Source: Clostridia bacterium (GTDB taxonomy: Bacteria > Bacillota > Clostridia > Christensenellales > Aristaeellaceae). Taken from it: a stretch of DNA of 64,000 bases. This document shows, piece by piece, positions 16,104 through 25,161 of this stretch. Under the pieces are notes generated by a model. It had not been told where the DNA came from and did not search any database. It was given only the letters and a program-made list of their open reading frames with translations. The stretch covers positions 52,096-116,095 of the forward strand of contig CAAGFE010000078.1 in the NCBI GenBank assembly GCA_900769075.1, given 5' to 3'. A program made the position numbers and the translations under genes. Within the stretch, counting starts at the first letter, position 1; each line of letters opens with the position of its first letter.

Positions 16104-18107
16104 ATGAGAATTGCACTGACAGGCAATCCCAACAGCGGCAAAACAACGATGTACAACGCGCTGACGGGGCGGAACGAGAAGGTGGGCAACTGGGCCGGCG
16201 TGACGGTGGAGCGCAAGGAGCACGCGGTGAAGCAGGTCTACTGCGATGGGCAGGAGGGCCTGATCGCCGTTGATCTGCCCGGCGCCTACTCGATGTCACC
16301 CTTCACCAGCGAGGAAAGCATCACCAGCATCTACGTCAGGAATGAGCATCCCGATGTGATTGTCAATATCGTGGATGCCACCAACCTGAGCCGCAGCCTG
16401 TTCTTCACCACCCAGCTGCTGGAACTGGGGATCCCGGTGGTTGTCGCGCTGAACAAGGCCGACGTGAATGCAAAGAAGCAGACCCGGATTGACACCGTGG
16501 CCCTGTCCGCGGCCCTGTGCTGCCCGGTGGTTGATACCGTATCCACCAGCAGAGAGGGACTGGCGGAGGTCATCAAGACCGCGGTGGCCCAGGCGGGCAA
16601 AACACAGCAGGCCCCTTACAAGCAGGGGAATATTGATCTGACCAACAAGGCAGAGGTGGAAAAGGCAGACCGCGCCCGTTTCGCCTTCGTCAACAGCATT
16701 GTCAGGCAGGTGGAGAAGCGCAAGTTCAGAACTGCCGACAAAAACGCCCAGGATCGGATCGACGCGGTGGTCACCCATCCCGTGGCCGGCCTGCTGATCT
16801 TCGCCGCCGTGATGTTCTTCGTGTTCTGGTTCAGCCAGTCCTTCTTCGGTCCGCTGCTGGCGGATACCTTCACCGGCTGGCTGGAAGGCTTCCAGGCGTG
16901 GGTGGCAGAGCTGGTGTCCGGCGCAAGCGATATCTGGCAGGCGCTGCTGGTGGATGGCGTGATCGGCGGTGTGATCGCCGTGGTAGGCTTCCTGCCCCTG
17001 GTCATGGTCATGTACTTCCTGATTGCCCTGCTGGAGGACTGCGGCTATATGGCCCGCGCCTCCGTGGTGCTGGATCCGATCTTCAAGAAGGTCGGCCTGT
17101 CCGGCAAATCGGTGATTCCCTTTGTCATCACCACCGGCTGTGCGATTCCCGGCGTGATGGCCTGCCGTACCATCCGCAATGAGCGGGAACGCCGTGCCAC
17201 GGCCATGCTGGCGCCCTTCATGCCCTGCGGCGCGAAGCTCCCCGTCATCGCCCTGTTTGCCGGGGCCTTCTTCTCGGATGCGCCCTGGGTCAGCCCGCTG
17301 ATGTACTTCCTCGGCATCGTGCTGATCTTCCTGGGCGCGCTGCTGATCAACGCCATCACAGGCCATCGCGTCCGCAAATCTTTCTTCATCATGGAGCTGC
17401 CGGAGTACAAGGCGCCGTCCCTTGTCCGCGCCTGCAAGTCCATGATTTCCCGCGGCTGGGCGTACATCGTCAAGGCCGGTACCATCATCCTGCTGTGCAA
17501 TACCGTCGTCCAGGTGATGCATATGTTCAACTGGTCCTTCCAGCTGGTGGCGGAGGGCGCGGAGAACACCTCCATCCTCGCCGGCATCGCCAATCCCTTT
17601 GCCTATGCGCTGATTCCTATCGTCGGCTACCACGCCTGGCAGCTGGCCGCTGCGACGGTTACCGGCTTTATCGCCAAGGAAAACGTGGTGGGTACCCTGG
17701 CTGTATGCTACGGCATCTCCAGCCTGATTGATACCGAGGAGCTGGCCCTGATGGAAGGCGCCGGCGCGGAGGTCGCCACGATTCTGGGCCTGACCAAGGC
17801 CGCAGCCCTGGCTTACCTGATGTTCAACCTGTTCAGCCCGCCCTGCTTCGCCGCCATCGGTGCGATGAATGCCGAAATGAAGAGCGCCAAGTGGCTCTGG
17901 GGCGGCATCGGATTGCAGCTGGGCGTGGGCTATACCGTTGCCTTCCTGGTGTATCAGGTTGGCACGCTGATCACCACCGGCAGCCTGGGCGCCGGCTTCC
18001 TGCCGGGCCTGCTCGTGGTGGCTGGCATCGTGGCGATCATCGTCGGCATCATCCTGAAGACCAACAAACGCCTGGCGGCCGGGAATCCGCATACGGCCCG
18101 CGCCTGA
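16104..18107 (+). CDS. feoB: Ferrous iron transport protein B
   Basis: The Fe(II) permease of the Feo system, 667 aa, in the cytoplasmic membrane. The N-terminal GTPase domain has G1 GNPNSGKTT (residues 7-15), G3 DLPGAY and G4 NKAD. A helical spacer (about 170-215) is followed by the membrane domain with the two Gate motifs, seen around VVLDPIFKKVGLSGKSVIPFV and the later LGLTKAA region. CGIPGVMACRTI-like (TTGCAIPGVMACRT) carries the conserved Cys. AAGGAGG precedes the ATG. It forms an operon with feoA and a Cys-rich peptide. Confidence 0.96.
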   Translation: MRIALTGNPNSGKTTMYNALTGRNEKVGNWAGVTVERKEHAVKQVYCDGQEGLIAVDLPGAYSMSPFTSEESITSIYVRNEHPDVIVNIVDATNLSRSLFFTTQLLELGIPVVVALNKADVNAKKQTRIDTVALSAALCCPVVDTVSTSREGLAEVIKTAVAQAGKTQQAPYKQGNIDLTNKAEVEKADRARFAFVNSIVRQVEKRKFRTADKNAQDRIDAVVTHPVAGLLIFAAVMFFVFWFSQSFFGPLLADTFTGWLEGFQAWVAELVSGASDIWQALLVDGVIGGVIAVVGFLPLVMVMYFLIALLEDCGYMARASVVLDPIFKKVGLSGKSVIPFVITTGCAIPGVMACRTIRNERERRATAMLAPFMPCGAKLPVIALFAGAFFSDAPWVSPLMYFLGIVLIFLGALLINAITGHRVRKSFFIMELPEYKAPSLVRACKSMISRGWAYIVKAGTIILLCNTVVQVMHMFNWSFQLVAEGAENTSILAGIANPFAYALIPIVGYHAWQLAAATVTGFIAKENVVGTLAVCYGISSLIDTEELALMEGAGAEVATILGLTKAAALAYLMFNLFSPPCFAAIGAMNAEMKSAKWLWGGIGLQLGVGYTVAFLVYQVGTLITTGSLGAGFLPGLLVVAGIVAIIVGIILKTNKRLAAGNPHTARA

Positions 18108-18132
18108 TGACACGCTCAAGGAGGCTTCTGCC

Positions 18133-18291
18133 ATGACTGATTTTCTCATCATCCTGATCCTGCTGGTGATCCTGGGCGGTGCAGGCGCCTATGTCTATCA
18201 CGCCAAGAAGAGCGGGAAAACCTGCATTGGCTGCCCCGATAACGGGAAATGCTCCGGGCATTGCAGCTGCTGTAACAATCCGCGTGAATAA
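18133..18291 (+). CDS. FeoB-associated Cys-rich membrane peptide
   Basis: A 52-residue peptide, too short for the usual ORF cut-off. One N-terminal membrane segment (residues ~4-22) is followed by a cytoplasmic Cys cluster (CIGC, CSGHCSCC). This is the layout of the FeoB-associated Cys-rich family found just after feoB, thought to help deliver or sense iron. It starts 25 bases after the feoB stop and ends in front of the operon terminator. Confidence 0.88.
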   Translation: MTDFLIILILLVILGGAGAYVYHAKKSGKTCIGCPDNGKCSGHCSCCNNPRE

Positions 18292-18313
18292 CCGATCCAT
18301 GCACCTTTTCTGC

Positions 18314-18349
18314 CGGTCATGTCCCCAATGCGGGGCATGACCGTTTTTG
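18314..18349 (+). terminator. Terminator of the feo operon
   Basis: CGGTCATGTCCCC pairs with the matching GGGGCATGACCG arm around a short loop, followed by TTTTT. Confidence 0.88.
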
Positions 18350-18351
18350 TG

Positions 18352-18384
18352 CAAAAAAGCCGCCCTCCCGTCCGGGAGAGCGAC
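18352..18384 (-). terminator. Terminator of the NMT1/SsuA-type ABC operon
   Basis: On the minus strand a CTCCC/GGGAG-centred stem ends in six T residues, just after the stop at 18398. Confidence 0.6.
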
Positions 18385-18397
18385 CGACTCAGGCGGT

Positions 18398-19423
18398 TTA
18401 CTCCGCTGTCTCAGCGTCAGGCAGGAATCGCAAATCCACCATCTTCTCGTATTCCCATGTGCCCTCAAACAGGCCGGACACCGTCACGACCTCCATGCAT
18501 TTGTCCACCGCCTGCTGGCTGATGCAGCCGTCCTCGCTCCACAGATGATCCTCGTAGGCGCGATCCAGCGCAGCCTTGCGGCCTTCGTCCGTGAGGGTGG
18601 GGAACTCCAGCAGCAGCACCTTCTCGGCGATGGCGCGATCCGTCTGTACGGTTTCCAGCGCACGAAGCATCGCCCGGACGAAGGCGGCGCAGGTTTCCGG
18701 CTGGTTCTCGATGGTGGATTTCTTCACCCCGATGACGGAGTAGGCGTAATCCCCCAGGTCGGGGAATTTGACGAAGGGCTCCTCGAAGATGCCCGCCGTC
18801 ACGCCCTCGGAGATCTGGGGCTCACCGCCGTTGCCGATATCCCCCTGTCCGTATTGCAGCAGGGCCGTCACCGTCGTCGCGTCGGCATTTTCCAGCAATG
18901 TGACGTCCTCATCAGGTTCCAGTCCCACGGTTTTCACCAGGTAGCGGGTCAGCACATTGGGCGAGCCGCCGTACCTGCCGGCGATGATGATCTTGCCGCG
19001 CAGAAAATCCGCCATATCCTCCGGTGAATCGGAAGCAGGCGCCAGCCCGGTCCGGGCAAAAAGGTACACATTGGCCCGGTTGACGCAGTTGACAATGGCG
19101 AGAATCGGGTCCGCGTTGCCCTTGCCGGAGCCGGACTGCTGGTTGGCAAAGTTGTAGCTGTCCACGCCGCCGATGACGGCGAAGGCGTCCCCGGAGACCA
19201 CGGCGGTCACATGGGTGCCGCCGGTGGCCTGCACGACGGAAACATCCAGGCCCTCCTCTGCGAAGTAGCCCTCATGAATCGCAACGTACAGCGGCAGATA
19301 ACCGATCAGGTGGAGCGGCTCAGCCACAACGATGGGCTGCAGCTCCTTTTTTTCCTCTGCAAAACCCGCGGAGATGCTCACCAGCATCACGGCAGCAAGA
19401 AACAGGCAAAGCAGCTTATGCAT
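18398..19423 (-). CDS. ABC transporter substrate-binding protein, NMT1/SsuA/ThiY-like
   Basis: A 341-residue exported binding protein of the NMT1/THI5-like (periplasmic-binding fold II) group, which binds sulfonates, nitrate or thiamine precursors. A signal peptide covers residues ~1-22 (LVSISAGFAEE). Family segments include GYLPLYVAIHEGYFAEEGLDV, GGTHVTAVVSGDAF and GRYGGSPNVLTRYLVK. AGGAGG lies 7 bases before the ATG. The cognate permease and ATPase genes lie upstream (permease, then ATPase furthest). No riboswitch suggests a substrate. Confidence 0.88.
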   Translation of the reverse strand: MHKLLCLFLAAVMLVSISAGFAEEKKELQPIVVAEPLHLIGYLPLYVAIHEGYFAEEGLDVSVVQATGGTHVTAVVSGDAFAVIGGVDSYNFANQQSGSGKGNADPILAIVNCVNRANVYLFARTGLAPASDSPEDMADFLRGKIIIAGRYGGSPNVLTRYLVKTVGLEPDEDVTLLENADATTVTALLQYGQGDIGNGGEPQISEGVTAGIFEEPFVKFPDLGDYAYSVIGVKKSTIENQPETCAAFVRAMLRALETVQTDRAIAEKVLLLEFPTLTDEGRKAALDRAYEDHLWSEDGCISQQAVDKCMEVVTVSGLFEGTWEYEKMVDLRFLPDAETAE

Positions 19424-19445
19424 GGGCAAAACCTCCTTGTTTAGA

Positions 19446-20222
19446 TTACGCCTTCCGGGCTGACCAGCGGCGGAGGAGCAGCTTTTCCAGCACCACCACC
19501 CCAGCGTACATCAGCACGCTCACGATGGACAGCACCACCACGCCGACCCAGACGAGCTTTAGGTCAAACACCGTTCCGGCGTACACAATCATACGTCCCA
19601 GACCCCGGTCAGATGCAATGAATTCGCCCACGATGGAGCCCGCCATCGCCAGGGCGATGTTCACCCGAAGGCCCGTGATGATGGACGGCATGGCGGAGGG
19701 CACGACCAGCCGGGTAAAAATCTGCCTCCGCTTGGCGCCCAGGGAGATCATCAGCGTTTCCAGCGCGGGATCAACGGCCTGTACGCCGCCGTAGGCAGAC
19801 ATGGCTGCGACCACCACCGTCATCAGGAACGCCAGCACCACCTTGGAGGAGAAGCCGATGCCGAACCAGATGACCAGCACCGGGGCGAGGGCCAGCTTGG
19901 GCAGGGCGTTGAGGACGATCAGCCAGGGCTCCGTGACCAGGGCGACCTTCCGGCTGAACCAGAACAGCAGCCCCACCACCGACCCGATCGATGTCCCCAG
20001 CAGGAACCCCAGCAGGGTCGAGGAGGCGGTGTAACGGATGTCCCGCCAAAGCTGCCCGGACTGCCACTTGACGACGGCTGTCCTGACAATCTCCGATGGA
20101 CTGGAAAAAAAGAACGGGTCGATCAGATTCAGCCTGCACCCGACCTCCCACGCGCCAATCAGCGCCGCCAGCAGCCCCCACCGCCAGGCGTTGATCACCC
20201 ATTTCCGGTCATTCCGCGCCAT
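19446..20222 (-). CDS. ABC transporter permease, SsuC/ThiX-like
   Basis: A 258-residue inner-membrane permease with six likely membrane segments. The coupling-helix signature around SLGAKRRQIFTRLVVPSAMPSI is characteristic of the nitrate/sulfonate/taurine importer class (binding-protein-dependent transport family). The ATG at 20222 overlaps the ATPase gene by 14 bases, indicating translational coupling. The substrate is undetermined and follows the binding protein encoded next. Confidence 0.9.
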   Translation of the reverse strand: MARNDRKWVINAWRWGLLAALIGAWEVGCRLNLIDPFFFSSPSEIVRTAVVKWQSGQLWRDIRYTASSTLLGFLLGTSIGSVVGLLFWFSRKVALVTEPWLIVLNALPKLALAPVLVIWFGIGFSSKVVLAFLMTVVVAAMSAYGGVQAVDPALETLMISLGAKRRQIFTRLVVPSAMPSIITGLRVNIALAMAGSIVGEFIASDRGLGRMIVYAGTVFDLKLVWVGVVVLSIVSVLMYAGVVVLEKLLLRRWSARKA

Positions 20223-20994
20223 CGTGTTTTCCCTCCTCGTCCAGCAGTGTGATGATGTCGGTTTTCATGGCGACCATGCCGGGCAGGGCCAGGGCCTTGA
20301 TGGTGCGCGGCTTTTCCTGCGTCAGCGCATAGTGGGCAAGAATCCGCCCGGGGGAGGAGCCCATGATCAGGATTTCATCGGAGAGCAGCAGGGCCTCATC
20401 CACATCGTGGGTGACGAAGAGCACGGTCTTGTTTTTGCGCAGGCAGAGGGTCATCAGCAGCTCCTGCAGATGGAGCCGGGTGATGGGGTCGAGGGCGCCG
20501 AAGGGTTCATCCAGCAGGAGCATTTCTTTTCCGGTCTGCAGGGTGCGCACCAGGGCAGCACGCTGACGCTGTCCGCCGGAAAGCTCGTCTGGGCGGCGGT
20601 TCAGCATGGCGGTCAGCCCGCAGGCCTGCACGTCAGCGGCGGCATCCGAAAGGGCGCGCTTGCGGCGAACGCCGTGGAGCGTCTGGGAGAGGGTGATATT
20701 GTCCGCAATGGTTCGCCAGGGCAGAAGGAGATCCTTTTGCAGCATGTAGCCGGTCATGCCGGGACGCATGATGAGGGACTGTCCATCGAGGGTGACTTCG
20801 CCTTTGTCCGGGCGGATGAGGCCGGCGATGATGTTGAACAGGGTGGTTTTTCCACAGCCGCTGGGGCCGAGGATGGACAGAAAGCGCCCCTTCTGCAGGG
20901 AAAAGGAAACATTCTCAATGGCAGTGACCGCATCTGTCCCGCTGCCAAACTGCTTGGTGACCCCCGTAACTTGCAGATAGGGCTGGTCAGGCAT
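20209..20994 (-). CDS. ABC transporter ATP-binding protein, SsuB/ThiZ-like
   Basis: A 261-residue ATPase that powers the importer encoded with it. Walker A is GPSGCGKTT (near residue 43), the signature is LSGGQRQRAAL, Walker B is LLLDEPFGALD and the switch His is in FVTHDVDEA. It is the first gene of a three-gene minus-strand operon (ATPase, permease, binding protein). A substrate cannot be named from the ATPase. Confidence 0.93.
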   Translation of the reverse strand: MPDQPYLQVTGVTKQFGSGTDAVTAIENVSFSLQKGRFLSILGPSGCGKTTLFNIIAGLIRPDKGEVTLDGQSLIMRPGMTGYMLQKDLLLPWRTIADNITLSQTLHGVRRKRALSDAAADVQACGLTAMLNRRPDELSGGQRQRAALVRTLQTGKEMLLLDEPFGALDPITRLHLQELLMTLCLRKNKTVLFVTHDVDEALLLSDEILIMGSSPGRILAHYALTQEKPRTIKALALPGMVAMKTDIITLLDEEGKHDGAE

Positions 20995-21080
20995 GGGTTG
21001 ATCATCCTTTCGGGACAGGGTCGTGAAGCATGCGCCCTGCCGTCAATGTCAGATTATGTCCCATCCCCGGAAACGGACAC

Positions 21081-21115
21081 AAAGAAAAGGCCGCAGCTCC
21101 GAAGAACTGCGGCCC
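21081..21115 (-). terminator. Terminator after glgP
   Basis: On the minus strand GGCCGCAG and CTGCGGCC flank a short loop and are followed by TTTTCTTT. Confidence 0.88.
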
Positions 21116-21128
21116 CATGGGGGTTCCA

Positions 21129-23468
21129 TTACACATGCCAGATTTCATCCGCATACTGACGGATGGTTCGGTCGGAGGAGAACTTGCCCGCGCTGGCGAC
21201 GTTGTGCAGGCACTTCTTGGCGAAGGCCAGCTGATCCCGGTAATCGCGGTTGCACTGGAGCTTCTGGGCCATGTAGGAGTCGAAGTCGTGCAGGACGAAA
21301 TAGTGATCCGGCTGATGCCAGGACGCGCCCACCAGGATGGCGGAAACCAGCTCCTTGAGCATGCCGTCCTCGTCGGGGAAGGTGCCGTCCACCAGCGCGT
21401 CCAGCACGCGGGCCACGTCGGGGTTGGCCTTGTAGATCGCGCGGGGATCGTAGTGATCCTTGATGGCGTTGATCTCGTCCACCGTTGCGCCGAAAATGTA
21501 GTTGTTCTCCCGGCCCGCCTGCTCGACGATCTCGATGTTCGCGCCGTCGAAGGTGCCCAGGGTGACCGCACCGTTGAGCATCAGCTTCATGTTGCCGGTG
21601 CCGGAAGCCTCGGTGCCCGCGGGGGAAATCTGCTCGGACACATCCGCCGCGGGGATGATCTTCTCCGCCCAGGAGCAGTTGTAGTTCTGCACGAACACGA
21701 CCTTCAGCAGGTGATTGGTTTCGGGATCGTTGTTCACCCGGTCAGCGATCATGTTGATCAGCTTGATGATGGCCTTGGCCCGGGCATAGCCTGCGGCAGC
21801 CTTCGCGCCGAAAATGTAGGCGGTGGGGGTGAAATCGGTCAGCGTGCCATCCTTGAGCTTGTAGTAAATGTTCAAGATGGACAGCGCGTTCATGAACTGA
21901 CGCTTGTACTCGTGCAGGCGCTTCACCTGGATGTCGAACATCATGTCCGGGTCAAGCTGCACGCCTTCCTTCTTGAGAATTTCGGCAGCCAGCTGCTCCT
22001 TCTTGGTGCGCTTGACGGCGATGAACTCCTCCGCCAGCTTGTCGTCAATGAAGGGCTTCAGCTCCTCCAGCTTGTACAGGTTGGTCATACAGCCCTCGCC
22101 GATGCGGCTTTCGATCAGCTCAACCAGCTCCGGGTTGCACAGGCCCAGCCAGCGGCGCTGGGTGATGCCGTTGGTCTTGTTCTGGAAGCGTTCGGGATAC
22201 ACGGCGTACCAGTCGGCAAACACGTCGTTTTTCAGGATTTCAGAGTGAATGGCAGCCACGCCGTTGGTGGCATAGGAGGCATAGACAGCCAGCTGGGCCA
22301 TGTGGATCTGGTTGTCCCACAGGATGCAGCGGGTCTTTTTGACCTCGACGCCCTTTTGCGCCATCTCCTGCTTGAACTTGTCGTAGATCATGTGGATAAT
22401 CCTGACAATCTCCGGGCAGACGGAGGCCATCAGGTCAGCATCCCACTTTTCCAGGGCTTCCTGCATGACCGTGTGGTTGGTGTAGGCGAAGGTGGCTCGG
22501 GCGATTTCAAACGCCGCATCGAAGGTGAAATCGTCCGCCATCAGCAGGCGGATCAGCTCCGGAATCGCCATGACCGGGTGGGTGTCGTTCAGCTGGACGG
22601 TGTGCTCCTGCACGAACCAGGAAAAATCATTCCCGTGGCGCTCCTTGTAGGCGCGGAGCATATCCTGCAGGCTTGCGCTCACCAGCACATACTGCTGCTT
22701 GATGCGCATCTGCTTGCCCTCGCGGCGGGAATCGTTGGGGTAGAGGAACTTGACGATGTCCTCGGCGCGGTTGCGGTCTGCGGCAGCCTGCTCGTAGCGC
22801 TGCTCGTTGAACTGGAAGAAATCCACCGCCTTGATCGGTTCGGTCTGCCACAGGCGCAGGGTACCGATGTTCTTCGCGCCGTAGCCGATAATGGGCATGT
22901 CGTAGGGGACGGCGCGCACGTCGCCCGTAGCCATGTGGACGATGACGGACTGATCCAGCCGGCGGATGCTCCACGGGTCGCCGAACTTTGCCCAGTCATC
23001 GGGCGTTTCCACCTGACGCCCGTCCTCGAAGGACTGCTTGAACAGGCCGTACTTGTATCGCAGGCCATAGCCGGTCAGTGGCACGTCAATGGTCGCCGCG
23101 CTGTCCAGGAAACAAGCCGCCAGTCGGCCCAGACCGCCGTTGCCGAAGGCGTCATCCTCAACGTCCTCCATCACAGCGATGTCCACACCTTTTTCGCCCA
23201 GCAGCTTTTTCACCTCGTCCAGATAGCCCAGGCAGTACAGGTTATTGTACACCATGCGGCCCATCAGGTACTCGGAGGACAGATAGTATGCCTGGCGTTT
23301 GCCCTTGCGGGCCTCCTCGCAGGCGGTCCAGGTGGGGGAAAGGGCGATCATCGCCGCGGTGGAGATGGCGTTGTGCAGCTGGGTGGCGGTGGCTTTCTCC
23401 AGGGGGATATGGTCATTCATCATCAGCAGCGCTTCCGTCTGCTGGATCAGTTCCTTCGCGGTCATCAT
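21129..23468 (-). CDS. glgP: Glycogen/maltodextrin phosphorylase
   Basis: A cytosolic phosphorylase (779 aa) releasing glucose-1-phosphate from alpha-1,4-glucans with phosphate. Conserved segments are EDDAFGNGGLGRLAACFLDS and GYGLRYKYG in the N-terminal half. The pyridoxal-phosphate Lys is K628 in EASGTGNMKLMLNG. The length is near the family norm. It follows malQ by 30 bases and is the last gene of the maltodextrin locus, completing import, remodelling and phosphorolysis. Start choice between two adjacent ATGs (23468, 23465) is open. Confidence 0.95.
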   Translation of the reverse strand: MMTAKELIQQTEALLMMNDHIPLEKATATQLHNAISTAAMIALSPTWTACEEARKGKRQAYYLSSEYLMGRMVYNNLYCLGYLDEVKKLLGEKGVDIAVMEDVEDDAFGNGGLGRLAACFLDSAATIDVPLTGYGLRYKYGLFKQSFEDGRQVETPDDWAKFGDPWSIRRLDQSVIVHMATGDVRAVPYDMPIIGYGAKNIGTLRLWQTEPIKAVDFFQFNEQRYEQAAADRNRAEDIVKFLYPNDSRREGKQMRIKQQYVLVSASLQDMLRAYKERHGNDFSWFVQEHTVQLNDTHPVMAIPELIRLLMADDFTFDAAFEIARATFAYTNHTVMQEALEKWDADLMASVCPEIVRIIHMIYDKFKQEMAQKGVEVKKTRCILWDNQIHMAQLAVYASYATNGVAAIHSEILKNDVFADWYAVYPERFQNKTNGITQRRWLGLCNPELVELIESRIGEGCMTNLYKLEELKPFIDDKLAEEFIAVKRTKKEQLAAEILKKEGVQLDPDMMFDIQVKRLHEYKRQFMNALSILNIYYKLKDGTLTDFTPTAYIFGAKAAAGYARAKAIIKLINMIADRVNNDPETNHLLKVVFVQNYNCSWAEKIIPAADVSEQISPAGTEASGTGNMKLMLNGAVTLGTFDGANIEIVEQAGRENNYIFGATVDEINAIKDHYDPRAIYKANPDVARVLDALVDGTFPDEDGMLKELVSAILVGASWHQPDHYFVLHDFDSYMAQKLQCNRDYRDQLAFAKKCLHNVASAGKFSSDRTIRQYADEIWHV

Positions 23469-23498
23469 GGGACAAATCTACCTCGTTTCATCAATACG

Positions 23499-24983
23499 TT
23501 ACACACGCTTGGCCTTGACGTTCATGTCGTGCAGGTGGGCAGCGAGCGCATCGCTGGCCGCACCGGGCTTCATGCGCCAGGACCAGTTTCCCCCGGCACT
23601 GCCGGGCAGATTCATGCGGGCTTCGCCGCCAAGATGGAGCACGTCCTGCATGGGGATCATCGCGGTGTTGCAGGGGCTGTTCAGCACGCAGGCCATGAAC
23701 AGCTCCACGCCCTCCTCAGCGGTGTGAAAGTCGCCCAGGTATTCCTTGGCTGCCTTGATGGTGGCTTCGTCCATCGTGTTCAGCCAGCCGATGGTGGTGT
23801 CGTTGTCGTGGGTGCCGGTATAGGCAACATAATTTTCCGTCCAGTTGCCAGGGAAATGTTGATTGTCATCCCCGTCGCTGCCGCCGCCGAAGCCAAAGGT
23901 CGCCACCTTCATGCCGGGATACCCCACGAATTTCAGCAGACGGCGCACGCGCTCATTCTGCACGCCCAGATCCTCGGCAATGATGTTCAGCCCGGGCAGT
24001 TCCTTGCGGAAGGTTTCGAACAGATGCTTGCCGGGGCCGGGAACCCATGCGCCGGTCTTGGCCGTGGGCGCGCCGTAGGGGATAGAATAGTAGTTGGCAA
24101 AGCCGATGAAGTGATCCACGCGCACCAGATCGTACATCCGGCTCATGGCGCGCATACGATCAACCCACCAGCCGTAACCGTCCTCGTACAGGCTGTTCCA
24201 GTCGTAAAGGGGATTGCCCCAGAGCTGACCGTCCTCGGAGAAGCAGTCCGGCGGAACGCCCGCCACCCGGGTGGAGATGCGATCCTCGTTGAGCTGGAAC
24301 ACCTCGGGGTGGGTCCAGGTATCGGCGCTGTCCTCGGCACAGTAGATGGGCATGTCACCGAAAAGCTCGATGCCGCGCTCGTTGCAGTATTTCTTCAGCG
24401 CGAACCACTGCTTGAAGAAAATGTACTGGCAGAAGATGTGATAGCGCACATCAACGTCCAACTCTGCGCGGTACTTGGCAACGGCTTCCTGCTCCCGCAG
24501 GACGATGGCCTTGTCGGGCCATTTGGTCCACATGTTGTTGCCGAAGGAGCGCTTGACCGCGGTGAACAGGGCGAAATCCTCCACCCAGTCGTTCTCCTTC
24601 ATGAAGGACGCAAGCTCATCTGCCAGCTTGCTTTCGCTTTCCTCAAAGGCGCGATGCAGCAAGCCTTCCTTGTTCCGGCGCACGGCCTCAAACTCGACCC
24701 GTTCCTCCTGGGAAGGGGTGTACAGATCCCCGTCGTTGAGCGTCACCAGGCCTTCTTCCGCCAGGGTTTCGATAGAAATCAGCATGGGGTTGCCCGCGAA
24801 CACGCTGGAGGATTGGTAGGGGCTCTCGCCGAAGCCGGTGGGGCCCATGGGCAGCACCTGCCAAATCCGCATGCCGCTCTTTTGCAGGAAATCCGCAAAG
24901 GCATAGGCTTCCTTGCCGAGGGTGCCGATCCCGCCGGCGCCGGGGAGGGAAGAAATGTGCAGCAACAGACCGCTCTTACGCAT
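23499..24983 (-). CDS. malQ: 4-alpha-glucanotransferase (amylomaltase)
   Basis: A GH77 enzyme (494 aa) that transfers alpha-1,4-glucan segments between maltodextrins, making chains suitable for the phosphorylase. Family features are the opening SGLLLHISSLPG, GESPYQSSSVFAGNP, the catalytic region RVDHFIGF and IIAEDLG, and YTGTHDNDTTIGW. The ATG at 24983 was chosen with AAAGGA 9 bases upstream; a GTG is in frame six codons earlier. It is co-transcribed with glgP and sits downstream of the transporter genes after 178 bases. Confidence 0.95.
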   Translation of the reverse strand: MRKSGLLLHISSLPGAGGIGTLGKEAYAFADFLQKSGMRIWQVLPMGPTGFGESPYQSSSVFAGNPMLISIETLAEEGLVTLNDGDLYTPSQEERVEFEAVRRNKEGLLHRAFEESESKLADELASFMKENDWVEDFALFTAVKRSFGNNMWTKWPDKAIVLREQEAVAKYRAELDVDVRYHIFCQYIFFKQWFALKKYCNERGIELFGDMPIYCAEDSADTWTHPEVFQLNEDRISTRVAGVPPDCFSEDGQLWGNPLYDWNSLYEDGYGWWVDRMRAMSRMYDLVRVDHFIGFANYYSIPYGAPTAKTGAWVPGPGKHLFETFRKELPGLNIIAEDLGVQNERVRRLLKFVGYPGMKVATFGFGGGSDGDDNQHFPGNWTENYVAYTGTHDNDTTIGWLNTMDEATIKAAKEYLGDFHTAEEGVELFMACVLNSPCNTAMIPMQDVLHLGGEARMNLPGSAGGNWSWRMKPGAASDALAAHLHDMNVKAKRV

Positions 24984-25161
24984 TTGTATTCGTCCTTTCA
25001 CTGATTTGTCCTGGTTGTCCTAGTAGCACGGGGAGTATGGAAACGATTCCGAAACGTCTTCAAAGAAAGGCGGGGATAGAACGCCCGCATCTTCAACATA
25101 TTCTGCGTCAGCGGGGAAATTCCTGCTGTCTGGCTGAAATAATCACGAAAAATGCCGAAGA
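24984..25161 (-). other. Intergenic region between the permease gene and malQ
   Basis: 178 bases that may hold a malQ-glgP promoter. The clearest feature is a tandem GAAACG pair (GGAAACGATTCCGAAACG on the plus strand, 25039-25056), which could be a LacI-family or CcpA-like binding site. It does not match the cre consensus well. No hairpin terminator was seen. Confidence 0.4.

Noticed and set aside
20995..21080. A thiamine riboswitch before the NMT1-type transporter genes
   Set aside because: The conserved TPP-box sequences are not present, so the substrate was left open.
21030..25004. A 1324-codon plus-strand frame opposite glgP and malQ
   Set aside because: It is the mirror of two well-supported genes, has no family resemblance and reflects the GC-rich third positions of the true genes.
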